From positions 248,001-312,000 of the forward strand of contig JACPPD010000003.1 of NCBI GenBank assembly GCA_016191145.1: a stretch of DNA of 64,000 nucleotides, given 5' to 3'. Position 1 is the first letter of the stretch; every line of letters begins with the position of its first letter. Source of the stretch: Ignavibacteria bacterium. Its GTDB lineage: Bacteria > Bacteroidota > Ignavibacteria > Kapaibacteriales > Kapaibacteriaceae. Below, piece after piece: positions 32,791-41,509 of the stretch. The notes under the pieces are model-generated. The model ran no database searches, was not told where the DNA came from, and saw nothing but the letters and a program-made list of their open reading frames with translations. The position numbers and the translations under genes were made by a program.

Positions 32791-33909
32791 ATGATCATTG
32801 ACCACGTTGACCCGTCCGGGGCACGCGCTGGACGAATCAACACAGATCATGGTGTAATCCCAACACCAATGTTTATGCCGGTTGGAACGCAGGGAGCGGT
32901 GAAAGCGTGCGACTTTAATACACTGCTCAGCCTCGATGCGCCAATCTATCTTGCGAATACGTACCACCTCTATCTGCGTCCAGGCGCAGAAGTTCTAACT
33001 TCGGTAGGGGGCTTGCATCGCCTGTGTGGATGGCGGCGTCCGATTCTCACCGACAGCGGCGGGTTTCAGGTCTACTCTCTGCGCGATCTTCGTACCATGC
33101 AAGAAGAAGGCGTCACTTTTAAATCGCACCTCGACGGATCCAAGCACTTATTTACACCGGAAAATGTTGTCGATACTCAGCGTGCAATCGGAAGCGATCT
33201 TTTTATGGTGCTCGACGAATGCACTCCATACCCGGTATCGCACGAAGAAGCTGAACAGTCTGCGGCTCTCACTGCAAGATGGGCAGTTCGCTCTAAACAA
33301 CACCACAGCGAAACACCATTTTTGTATGGGCATCGGCAGCTTCAATTTGCAATTGGACAGGGAAGTGTGTACTCCGATATTCGGCGTTCGTGTATGCAGC
33401 AGTTGGTTGATTTGGACTTTGATGGATACGCAATCGGTGGTCTCAGTGTGGGTGAACCACACGACGTGATGTATGGCGTCACTGCGCTCAGTACGTCGCT
33501 CATGCCTCCCGAAAAACCCCGATATCTTATGGGCGTCGGAACTCCAGAAAATATCTTGCATGCTATAGGCCTCGGCGTCGACCTCTTTGACTGCGTAATG
33601 CCAACGCGCAACGCCCGAAACGGTACTATTTTCACAACAAAGGGGCGGTTTAACGCCCGTAATGCAAAATGGAAGCTGTCCGATGAGCCTATCGACGAAG
33701 AAGTTGGCTGCCATACCAGCTCAAACACGTCTTTGGCGTATCTTCGCCATCTATTCATGGCTGGTGAAATTCTCGGGCTGATGCTAGCAACAGCTCAGAA
33801 TATTGCCCTGTATCTGTGGCTTGTTCGCACAGCACGCGAAAAAATTCTTGATGGTACGTTCCGTCTGTGGGCAGCGGCAACCATAGATCAGTTGAACGCC
33901 CAACGATAA
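32791..33909 (+). CDS. tgt: Queuine tRNA-ribosyltransferase
   Basis: ILTDSGGFQVYSL, GGLSVGEPHDVMY, RYLMGVGTPENILHAIGLGVDLFDCVMPTRNARNG. Confidence 0.96.
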   Translation: MIIDHVDPSGARAGRINTDHGVIPTPMFMPVGTQGAVKACDFNTLLSLDAPIYLANTYHLYLRPGAEVLTSVGGLHRLCGWRRPILTDSGGFQVYSLRDLRTMQEEGVTFKSHLDGSKHLFTPENVVDTQRAIGSDLFMVLDECTPYPVSHEEAEQSAALTARWAVRSKQHHSETPFLYGHRQLQFAIGQGSVYSDIRRSCMQQLVDLDFDGYAIGGLSVGEPHDVMYGVTALSTSLMPPEKPRYLMGVGTPENILHAIGLGVDLFDCVMPTRNARNGTIFTTKGRFNARNAKWKLSDEPIDEEVGCHTSSNTSLAYLRHLFMAGEILGLMLATAQNIALYLWLVRTAREKILDGTFRLWAAATIDQLNAQR

Positions 33910-34029
33910 GATCGTTGCAAAACGTAGTCATAAGATCTTAGCAAATGGCAGCTATTACGATCTAACTAAAAAACGGAACGACGGAATCTTAGCAATACGG
34001 AATCACATCATCTCAGTAACCGAACACCA
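33907..34029 (+). repeat. Degenerate ~24-bp tandem repeat (about 5 units) starting at the tgt stop codon
   Basis: TAAGATCGTTGCAAAACGTAGTCA / TAAGATCTTAGCAAATGGCAGCTA / TTACGATCTAACTAAAAAACGGAACGA / CGGAATCTTAGCAATACGGAATCA / CATCATCTCAGTAACCGAACACCA. Confidence 0.6.
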
Positions 34030-34047
34030 TTAACTGCAAAGAACTCT

Positions 34048-34356
34048 ATGCTTTTATTAGCTCCACCTCCCTCTAACGGCGCACAAGGCGGTATAATGGA
34101 CATGGTACCCACCTTCCTCATGATGGGTGCTGTTATCCTGATTTTTTACTTCATGATGATCAGACCACAACAGAAGCGACAGAAGGAACATCAGAAATTG
34201 CTTTCTTCGATTAAAAAGGGAGATGCAGTTGTGACTACAAGCGGGATGCATGGACAGGTTTACGACGTGGACGAGGCAACCGTCGTTATCACCGTTGGAA
34301 ATAACATGCAGATTAAATTCGATAAGTCTGCAATTGCAAGCGTGGAATCGAAATGA
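34048..34356 (+). CDS. yajC: Preprotein translocase subunit YajC
   Basis: FYFMMIRPQQKRQKEHQKLLSSIKKGDAVVTTSGMHGQV. Confidence 0.93.
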   Translation: MLLLAPPPSNGAQGGIMDMVPTFLMMGAVILIFYFMMIRPQQKRQKEHQKLLSSIKKGDAVVTTSGMHGQVYDVDEATVVITVGNNMQIKFDKSAIASVESK

Positions 34357-35555
34357 ATCTCGATCGGATCGAAAGTGCAGTAGCAGATCTGAAACTAGGC
34401 CGATTTGTAGTTGTTGTCGATGATGAAGACAGAGAAAATGAAGGCGACCTAATCTGTAGTGCCGAATTGTGCACCTCTGAGCATATCAACTTTATGGCGA
34501 GTGAGGCAAGGGGCCTAATATGCGTGAGTGTTACGGAAGAGCGAGCTCGGCAGCTCGATCTGCCTTTGATGGTGAATAATAACACAGCTCTGCATGGTAC
34601 GAGATTCACAATCAGCGTAGACTATCTGCATGGCACTGCAACAGGCATATCCGTTAGCGACAGAAATGCCACCGTTCATGCAGTTGCAGACGATGAATCC
34701 GTGCCTACGGATTTTGCACGCCCTGGCCACATCTTCCCTCTAATTTCCATGGATGCCGGAGTGCTGCGCAGGGCCGGCCACACCGAAGCCGTAACAGATT
34801 TGATGCGCCTGGCTGCACTGAAGCCAGTGGGTGTGCTTTGCGAAATTCTTAAGTCGGATGGATCTATGGCGAGAATGCCTGATCTCCAGGAATTTGCAGA
34901 ACGGCATGAACTAAAAATTATTAGCGTTCAGGACCTTATAGCCTACAGGCGAAATCACGAAGTGTTGGTTCAGCTGGTAGCCGAAGCAAAGCTTCCGAGT
35001 GAATTTGGATCGTTTACTGTAAAGGTTTATGAAAATATTTTGGATCGCGAAGAACACGTTGCCGTTGTTAAGGGTGAAATTGATTCGTCGCAACCCGTAC
35101 TTGTCCGCGTACATAGCGAATGCTTAACTGGAGACATCTTTGGTTCCCATCGCTGCGACTGTGGTCCGCAGCTTCATGCCGCTCTCAGAAAAATTGAAGA
35201 GGAAGGAAACGGAGTAGTGTTATATATGCGCCAGGAAGGGCGTGGTATTGGTTTGATCAATAAAATTAAAGCATACGCTTTACAGGAGCAGGGCCTTGAC
35301 ACAGTTGACGCAAATATCACACTCGGTTTTCAGCCAGATCCCCGCGACTATGGTATTGGTGCCCAGATACTCTATGACCTCGGAATTCGCAAAATGCGGT
35401 TGATGACCAATAATCCGCAAAAACGGGTAGGCTTACAATCGTATGGTTTGGAAGTCGTTGACTTAGTTCCGCTCGAAATCCAGGCAACCCAGCATAACCA
35501 GCAATACCTGGAAACAAAGCGGGATAAGCTGGGACATTTATTACGTCATTTATAA
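34353..35555 (+). CDS. ribBA: Bifunctional 3,4-dihydroxy-2-butanone-4-phosphate synthase / GTP cyclohydrolase II
   Basis: VVVDDEDRENEGDLICSAE, RPGHIFPL, RVHSECLTGDIFGSHRCDCGPQL, RQEGRGIGL. Confidence 0.95.
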   Translation: MNLDRIESAVADLKLGRFVVVVDDEDRENEGDLICSAELCTSEHINFMASEARGLICVSVTEERARQLDLPLMVNNNTALHGTRFTISVDYLHGTATGISVSDRNATVHAVADDESVPTDFARPGHIFPLISMDAGVLRRAGHTEAVTDLMRLAALKPVGVLCEILKSDGSMARMPDLQEFAERHELKIISVQDLIAYRRNHEVLVQLVAEAKLPSEFGSFTVKVYENILDREEHVAVVKGEIDSSQPVLVRVHSECLTGDIFGSHRCDCGPQLHAALRKIEEEGNGVVLYMRQEGRGIGLINKIKAYALQEQGLDTVDANITLGFQPDPRDYGIGAQILYDLGIRKMRLMTNNPQKRVGLQSYGLEVVDLVPLEIQATQHNQQYLETKRDKLGHLLRHL

Positions 35556-35576
35556 TGAGCTTGATGGAGATGATCT

Positions 35577-36053
35577 ATGGCCTCTAATGCCATTTACGTA
35601 ACGCGTGAGTGGTTACAATCTTTGCAGGTTGAACTGCAGGAACTGAAAATTCACGGCCGAAGGGATATTGCACAAAAAATAGCAGATGCCAGATCGCATG
35701 GCGATCTGTCGGAAAACGCAGACTACGATGCTGCAAAACATGCGCAGGAACTGTTGGAAATACGAATCTCAAAACTTGAAACCACCCTTGCCAGAGCGCA
35801 GGTGATTGAACCAGGTGATTTCCCCAACGATAAGGTGTACATTCTTTCGCGAGTAAGGCTCCTGAATTACAAGAATAAGAAGGAGATGGAGTACCTGCTT
35901 GTGAGTCCCGAAGAGGCGGATGTAGAACAGAATAAATTGTCTGTTACCAGCCCCTTAGGCAAGTCCTTATTGGGTAAGGTAGTGGGTGATGTAGTTGAGA
36001 CGAATGCGCCTGCCGGCTCCGTAAAGTTTGAAATTCTGTCGATTTCAAAATGA
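35577..36053 (+). CDS. greA: Transcription elongation factor GreA
   Basis: ADARSHGDLSENADYDAAKHAQ..., SPLGKSLLGKVVGDVVETNAPAGSVKFEILSISK. Confidence 0.94.
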   Translation: MASNAIYVTREWLQSLQVELQELKIHGRRDIAQKIADARSHGDLSENADYDAAKHAQELLEIRISKLETTLARAQVIEPGDFPNDKVYILSRVRLLNYKNKKEMEYLLVSPEEADVEQNKLSVTSPLGKSLLGKVVGDVVETNAPAGSVKFEILSISK

Positions 36054-36096
36054 GTATCGAAGGTATTCTGTCGAATCCAAAATGAGTAGTGGCGGG
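36033..36096 (+). repeat. 32-bp tandem duplication covering the greA stop codon
   Basis: ATTCTGTCGATTTCAAAATGAGTATCGAAGGT followed by ATTCTGTCGAATCCAAAATGAGTAGTGGCGGG. Confidence 0.75.
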
Positions 36097-36259
36097 TCTG
36101 TTTGTGTTTGACAGAATTCTAAAAATGTCGGTGTTCAATGAGCTATTTCTGCATGGAATTTTTTTTTGTTCAGAAAGACGATATGTTTGATACGGACTTT
36201 TCCAATCTGATTGGTCCCTAACCTCAATTTGTGCCTTTTACACTTTTCGGAGATCCCGA

Positions 36260-37519
36260 ATGTTCACGTCATTTACAAAAATGGGAATCGGTGTGCTTGC
36301 CATCATGCTCGTAAGTACTGCGTGCAGCGTCGACAACACTCCCTCAGCCACTGCGCCAACCGATGAAGCTCCAGTATACAGAAGCGGCGATGTAATTCCC
36401 GGCCAATACATTATCGCATTTTATGAATCAGCAGTTGCAACCAAGGGAGAAACCTTGCAGAGCATGACGCACGAAGGGCGGGTTGAACTCGTAAACCAGG
36501 CCGCATTGCGTCTCGCAGACCGTGTGGCTGTTAGTGGCTCTGCTATCAGGGCAACCTACGGCTCTGCAATCAAGGGCGTGGTGATGACTCTTACAGATAA
36601 CCAGCTTGCAGCCCTGCGCAAGGATCCCAGCGTCCGCTACATTGAACAGGACAGATGGGTTTCGCTGCCTCCATTCGAGATTTTGGCACAAGACGAATTG
36701 GGAATCAACAACAATAGTGGAAACGGTGGGGGAACGCAGTCTCAGCCAGCGCAGGTAACACCATGGGGCATAACAAAGGTTGGCGGCCCGGAAACACCAT
36801 CGACGACCATCAGAGCGTGGATTGTTGATACTGGCATACAGGCGAGCCACCCGGATTTGAATGTCGATGCAAGTCAGGGGAAATCCTACGTTACAGGGGT
36901 GACTAGTACCGATGATGGAAACGGACACGGTACCCACGTTTCCGGTACCGTAGGGGCAAAGGACAACACTATCGGAGTTGTTGGAGTTGCTCCTGGCATC
37001 ACACTTATTCCAATGCGAGTTCTTAACAAGCAAGGATCGGGACAGTTCTCATGGTCGATCAGTGCATTCGATTGGATTACAGGTCATGCTTCCAGCGGCG
37101 ACGTTGTGAATTACAGCGTAGGCCCAGGCAGCCGCTATACGAGCATAGCACTGGATGATGCCGTAACTGGGATGGCTGATGCAGGTGTTATCGTCTGCAT
37201 AGCAGCGGGAAATTCTACTGACGACGCTTCGTATTATTCGCCAGCGAGAGTTGACTATACTAACGTGTACACCATTGCGGCAATGAGTAGCACCACTACG
37301 TGGGCAACATGGTCCAACTATGGCTCTCCAGTGGATTGGATTGAGCCAGGCGTAAGCGTTAAAAGCACATGGAAAGGTAGTTCGTACGCAACCATTAGTG
37401 GAACCTCGATGGCTACTCCCCATGCCACAGGGATGTTTGCCGTGGGAGGCATTACCTCTGGCGGCACTGTTAGCAGCGTTCCGTCGGGTACAGTGGATGA
37501 CTGGGGGAAGCGCGACTAA
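36260..37519 (+). CDS. S8 (subtilisin-like) serine peptidase, lipoprotein-type signal, I9-like propeptide
   Basis: MLVSTACSVDN lipobox; WIVDTGIQASHPDL, NGHGTHVSGTVGAKDN, GTSMATPHATGMFAV. Confidence 0.93.
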   Translation: MFTSFTKMGIGVLAIMLVSTACSVDNTPSATAPTDEAPVYRSGDVIPGQYIIAFYESAVATKGETLQSMTHEGRVELVNQAALRLADRVAVSGSAIRATYGSAIKGVVMTLTDNQLAALRKDPSVRYIEQDRWVSLPPFEILAQDELGINNNSGNGGGTQSQPAQVTPWGITKVGGPETPSTTIRAWIVDTGIQASHPDLNVDASQGKSYVTGVTSTDDGNGHGTHVSGTVGAKDNTIGVVGVAPGITLIPMRVLNKQGSGQFSWSISAFDWITGHASSGDVVNYSVGPGSRYTSIALDDAVTGMADAGVIVCIAAGNSTDDASYYSPARVDYTNVYTIAAMSSTTTWATWSNYGSPVDWIEPGVSVKSTWKGSSYATISGTSMATPHATGMFAVGGITSGGTVSSVPSGTVDDWGKRD

Positions 37520-37530
37520 AAATTTTCCCT

Positions 37531-38382
37531 ATGGCTTGGTTTTTACGCAAGACCCGAAACATCTCGGAATCGCACCAGCGAGAGATGCCAGACGGGTTGT
37601 GGACGAAATGTCCTGACTGTTCGACGGTGATTTATCGGAAGGAACTTGAGGAGCATGCATTTACATGCAGAACCTGCAATCACCACTTCCGCATTGGCGC
37701 TTCAAAGTACATTTCTGTGTTGCTTGACGAAGGCACGTGGGTTGAAGCAGACAGGCAGGTAAGGTCGGCGGACCCGCTGGATTTTGTTGACACCCGTCCC
37801 TATAAGGCACGCTTAAAAGAAGCTTATACCCGTACCGATTTGCCCGATGCTGTGACGACGGGTTCCGGCATACTTTCGGGAACTCCAATAGAGTTCGGAT
37901 GCATGAACTTTGGCTTCATTGGCGGATCTATGGGAAGCGTTGTTGGTGAAAAGTTTGTTCGCACCTGTAAACGAGCGCTCCACCGCAAACATGCACTCGT
38001 GTTTGTAAGCGCCTCGGGCGGCGCCCGCATGCAAGAGGCAGCGCTGTCACTGATGCAGATGGCAAAAACAAGCGCTGCACTGGCCGAACTGGCAGAAGCG
38101 CGGCTGCCGTTTGTGTCGGTACTCACCGATCCCACAACGGGTGGTGTTAGCGCATCGTTCGCCATGCTTGGCGATGTAATCATCGCAGAGCCCAAGGCGC
38201 TTATCGGCTTTGCCGGACCACGCGTTATTGAGCAGACCATTCGCAAAAAACTTCCCGATGGATTCCAGCGCTCAGAATTTCTTCTAGAGCATGGTTTCCT
38301 GGACATCGTTTCGCATCGCAAAGAACTCAAGGAAACGATTTCTACTGTGATACAACTTCTGTCGGGAACGAATCATGCTTGA
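37531..38382 (+). CDS. accD: Acetyl-CoA carboxylase carboxyltransferase subunit beta
   Basis: Zinc finger CPDCSTVIYRKELEEHAFTCRTCNHHFRI; SASGGARMQEAALSLMQMAKTSAAL. Confidence 0.95.
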   Translation: MAWFLRKTRNISESHQREMPDGLWTKCPDCSTVIYRKELEEHAFTCRTCNHHFRIGASKYISVLLDEGTWVEADRQVRSADPLDFVDTRPYKARLKEAYTRTDLPDAVTTGSGILSGTPIEFGCMNFGFIGGSMGSVVGEKFVRTCKRALHRKHALVFVSASGGARMQEAALSLMQMAKTSAALAELAEARLPFVSVLTDPTTGGVSASFAMLGDVIIAEPKALIGFAGPRVIEQTIRKKLPDGFQRSEFLLEHGFLDIVSHRKELKETISTVIQLLSGTNHA

Positions 38383-39295
38383 TAAATCACAACGGGTTCG
38401 TCTGATAGGATTTCCAATTGACCTTGGAACGGACAGGCGCGGTGTGGACATGGGGCCATCGGCTATGAGGATTGCAGACATTGACCTGCGACTTCAGGCC
38501 CTGGGGTACTCCGTGATTGATGAGGGCGATATTCCAATTAGGAATATCGAAATCCAGGAAGAGCAGCATGCCCGACTGAAATATTTACCCGAAGTAGCAG
38601 AGATGAGCCATGTACTCTCAACACGAGTAAAGGATGTTCTGGATTCAGGCGAGTTTCCGCTTATCATCGGCGGCGATCATTCGATGAGCATTGGTTCTCT
38701 TGCAGGCATCGGTGCACATTGTAAAGAAAATGATAAAACACTCGGAGTCATCTGGATAGATGCGCATGCAGATATGAATACTGCCGAGACAACACCATCG
38801 GGGAACATACATGGTATGCCCCTTGCCATCGCAATGGGATATGGTGATTCGTCGCTAACATCGATTGGCGGCGATTTTCGCAAACTCGATCCGCGCAATC
38901 TGGCAATCATTGGTCTGAGATCGATAGATCCTGGCGAGCGCTTGCTGATCAAGGAACTTGGTGTAGCGGCATACACGATGTTTGACATCGACAAACTTGG
39001 AATGCACGAAGTGGCAACGAGAATTTTAGAAGAGATGTCAAGGTCTGTAGACCATCTTCACATTTCGTTCGACGTTGATGGCGTTGACCCCGACATTGCT
39101 CCAGGCGTTGGCACACCCGTCCCTGGAGGCCTTACATTTCGAGAAACCCACTTGTTCATGGAGATGATTTCAAGGATCGATGCATACGCTTCTCTCGATG
39201 TAGCTGAAGTAAATCCGATATTAGATGTCAGAAATAAAACAGCGGAATTTGCGGCAGATGTTGTCGCGTCATCAATGGGTAAGAGGATTTTGTAA
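38375..39295 (+). CDS. rocF: Arginase
   Basis: GGDHSMSIGSLAG, WIDAHADMNTAETTPSGNIHGMPLA, SFDVDGVDPDIAPGVGTPVPGG. Confidence 0.93.
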   Translation: MLDKSQRVRLIGFPIDLGTDRRGVDMGPSAMRIADIDLRLQALGYSVIDEGDIPIRNIEIQEEQHARLKYLPEVAEMSHVLSTRVKDVLDSGEFPLIIGGDHSMSIGSLAGIGAHCKENDKTLGVIWIDAHADMNTAETTPSGNIHGMPLAIAMGYGDSSLTSIGGDFRKLDPRNLAIIGLRSIDPGERLLIKELGVAAYTMFDIDKLGMHEVATRILEEMSRSVDHLHISFDVDGVDPDIAPGVGTPVPGGLTFRETHLFMEMISRIDAYASLDVAEVNPILDVRNKTAEFAADVVASSMGKRIL

Positions 39296-40061
39296 GGGGC
39301 TGGTAACACTCATCGTGTTTGCATCTTCATGCGCTGGAGCATACCCTCAACAAACTCGGTCTTCAAAGCCGTTTCGCACGTCATTTGAAGTCGGTTGGGT
39401 ATTTGGCATCGATGCGAGCCAATTTTTCCGAGATTACCAGGCTTACCTTGGCGGAGGAGCTTCTGGTTTTAATTCTCCAACGAACGTTGAATTATCAATT
39501 GGGACATTCCAGTTGAGCAAAGCACCATTTAGCTTGGACGTTGGATATTATCGAGCGTCCGTTAGAGAGACCTATGAGTACAATCCCGATAGAGCCCCCA
39601 TCCCCAATGGACCCACGCAATCGGTTACGCAAACAGTTTTGCTAACCGTTGTACCGACTACCATTGGAATCGGGTATTTCCAAATGAACAGACAGTTCAG
39701 CACGTACATTGATGTTGCGGCCGGGCTGGCATTTGCGAACATGTATTGGGAGGAACGGCTTTCTGAATCTATTAAACCCGGAGCGCGGCTGTCCGGAGTG
39801 AGGTACGATGATTGGCAAATAGCGCCTGCAGTTGCCATCAAAGCTGGTGTCGCACTGTTTTTTGATAAACGTATTACAGAACGAGCAAGAGCGGGGATTA
39901 ATATTGAGTCGGGTTATTCGTTCATCCCGATGTACATTCCGATGTTTCAGGAGACGGCAAAGTTTCTTGCAGTTTCGCCCAGTGCAAACAAGGAGTATTA
40001 TTTTCAAATGGGAGGCTTGCTGTTGAGATTCGGGTTGCTGTTAGTTCTGGACCCGCGATGA
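39225..40061 (+). CDS. Hypothetical outer-membrane beta-barrel protein (start uncertain)
   Basis: Hydrophobic signal (GLVTLIVFASSCAGAYPQQ) and amphipathic strand pattern; the ORF start overlaps arginase by 71 nt so the true start is probably further in. Confidence 0.6.
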   Translation: MSEIKQRNLRQMLSRHQWVRGFCKGLVTLIVFASSCAGAYPQQTRSSKPFRTSFEVGWVFGIDASQFFRDYQAYLGGGASGFNSPTNVELSIGTFQLSKAPFSLDVGYYRASVRETYEYNPDRAPIPNGPTQSVTQTVLLTVVPTTIGIGYFQMNRQFSTYIDVAAGLAFANMYWEERLSESIKPGARLSGVRYDDWQIAPAVAIKAGVALFFDKRITERARAGINIESGYSFIPMYIPMFQETAKFLAVSPSANKEYYFQMGGLLLRFGLLLVLDPR

Positions 40062-40165
40062 GTTGGAAAGAATTCAAAAAAAGATGAATGAACTTGAACC
40101 TAACCTTCCCGATGCCTACATTGAATTATATACGGGAGCATACACAAGTATCAAAGGAGATAGCA

Positions 40166-40471
40166 ATGGATGTTCATATCACAACGAGGCATTGCCAGCT
40201 TACCGATAACGAACATGAAGCCGCAGTAAAGGCGGCACAGCATTTGGAGCGGTATTATGGATCCATCATTCGTGTAGACATCATTGCTGCCGAAGACGGT
40301 GGGATTAAGAGTGTTGAATTTGCAGTGCGTGTGCAAGGTCATACTATTGTTGCAAAGGAACAAGGACACGATCATTTCAAGGCCATTCATACGGCAAGAG
40401 AGAAATTGGAGCGTCAGCTTAAGCGTTTAAACGACAGACTTCACAACGTTCGATCAACTGTTGCCTCGTAA
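40166..40471 (+). CDS. hpf: Ribosome hibernation-promoting factor, HPF/YfiA family
   Basis: MDVHITTRHCQLTDNEHEAAVKAAQHLERYYGSIIRVDII...HDHFKAIHTAREKLERQLKRLNDRL; start placed at 40166. Confidence 0.9.
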   Translation: MDVHITTRHCQLTDNEHEAAVKAAQHLERYYGSIIRVDIIAAEDGGIKSVEFAVRVQGHTIVAKEQGHDHFKAIHTAREKLERQLKRLNDRLHNVRSTVAS

Positions 40472-40489
40472 TCAATAGAGGCTACTTCA

Positions 40490-41509
40490 ATGGCACCAAT
40501 CAGAACCGCCTCGCCCGTGGTGAAGGAGTCGATTACCGTACGAGAACTCCTCAAAGGACCGGTTAATCTAGAGGCAGTAACAGGGGAAATAGGTCTGGAT
40601 AACCTCATCACAGACAAAAACCTCCACAGGCCTCAGCTTGCGTTGGCAGGCTTTACCGAGCTGTTTACATACTACCGTGTTCAGCTTTTTGGCAACACAG
40701 AATTTTTCTATTTGCTTAAGAGCCTGCATGAAGATGCACGCCGATCTGCCTTCAGAACTATTTGTGCTTTTAACGTGCCGTGTATTGTCTGCGCAAACGG
40801 TCACGTCCTGCCACCAGATCTAATTGCCATTGCTCACGAACACAATGTGGCAATCCTCACAACTCCGTTCGATACATCGAAAACCATCTATGCCATTGGA
40901 GAATTTCTCGACGATCAGTTCTCGCAACAAGTCACGGTTCATGGTTCGTTTGTCGACGTCTATGGCGTAGGCATGCTGTTCGTAGGTAAGAGCGGTATCG
41001 GCAAAAGCGAGATTACGCTGGATTTAATTGAGCGAGGACACAGGCTTGTTGCAGACGACATTGTTGTACTCTCAAAGAAACGTGAATCAATTCTGATGGG
41101 TACTGGGACTACGCTGGTACGGCACTTCATGGAGATACGAGGACTTGGTGTAATCGACATCAGGCAGATGTTTGGTGTTCGGTCAATACGATTTCAAAAA
41201 CGTCTCGAAATCATTGTTGAATTAGAAGTATTTGAACAAAATCGAGAATACACACGGACTGGCCTCGATGAGTCTCTCACTCCCATCATGGCTGTGGACA
41301 TTCCTACGGTAAACCTTCCAATTTTCCCGGGTAAGAACGTTACCGTTATCTCCGAAACAATTGCATTGAATTACTTGCTCAAGACCTATGGTTACAATGC
41401 TTCTCAGGAGTTATCTGAGCGACTGGACGAAGAAATTATTAAGCGATCAAAACACATAGGGTCTTATGAACAACGCCATGTTACTTATTTCCAGGGTGAT
41501 GATGAATAA
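40490..41509 (+). CDS. hprK: HPr kinase/phosphorylase
   Basis: VYGVGMLFVGKSGIGKSEITLDLIERGHRLVADD, MEIRGLGVIDIRQMFG. Confidence 0.94.
   Translation: MAPIRTASPVVKESITVRELLKGPVNLEAVTGEIGLDNLITDKNLHRPQLALAGFTELFTYYRVQLFGNTEFFYLLKSLHEDARRSAFRTICAFNVPCIVCANGHVLPPDLIAIAHEHNVAILTTPFDTSKTIYAIGEFLDDQFSQQVTVHGSFVDVYGVGMLFVGKSGIGKSEITLDLIERGHRLVADDIVVLSKKRESILMGTGTTLVRHFMEIRGLGVIDIRQMFGVRSIRFQKRLEIIVELEVFEQNREYTRTGLDESLTPIMAVDIPTVNLPIFPGKNVTVISETIALNYLLKTYGYNASQELSERLDEEIIKRSKHIGSYEQRHVTYFQGDDE

Noticed and set aside
32713-32967. N-terminal extension of the peroxiredoxin ORF
   Set aside because: It is antisense to tgt, has no peroxiredoxin similarity, and MSVLVGKKAPRF at 32712 is a normal start.
40085-40210. 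Short frame MNELEPNLPDAYIELYTGAY... upstream of hpf
   Set aside because: About 40 codons, overlaps the hpf start, no recognisable similarity.
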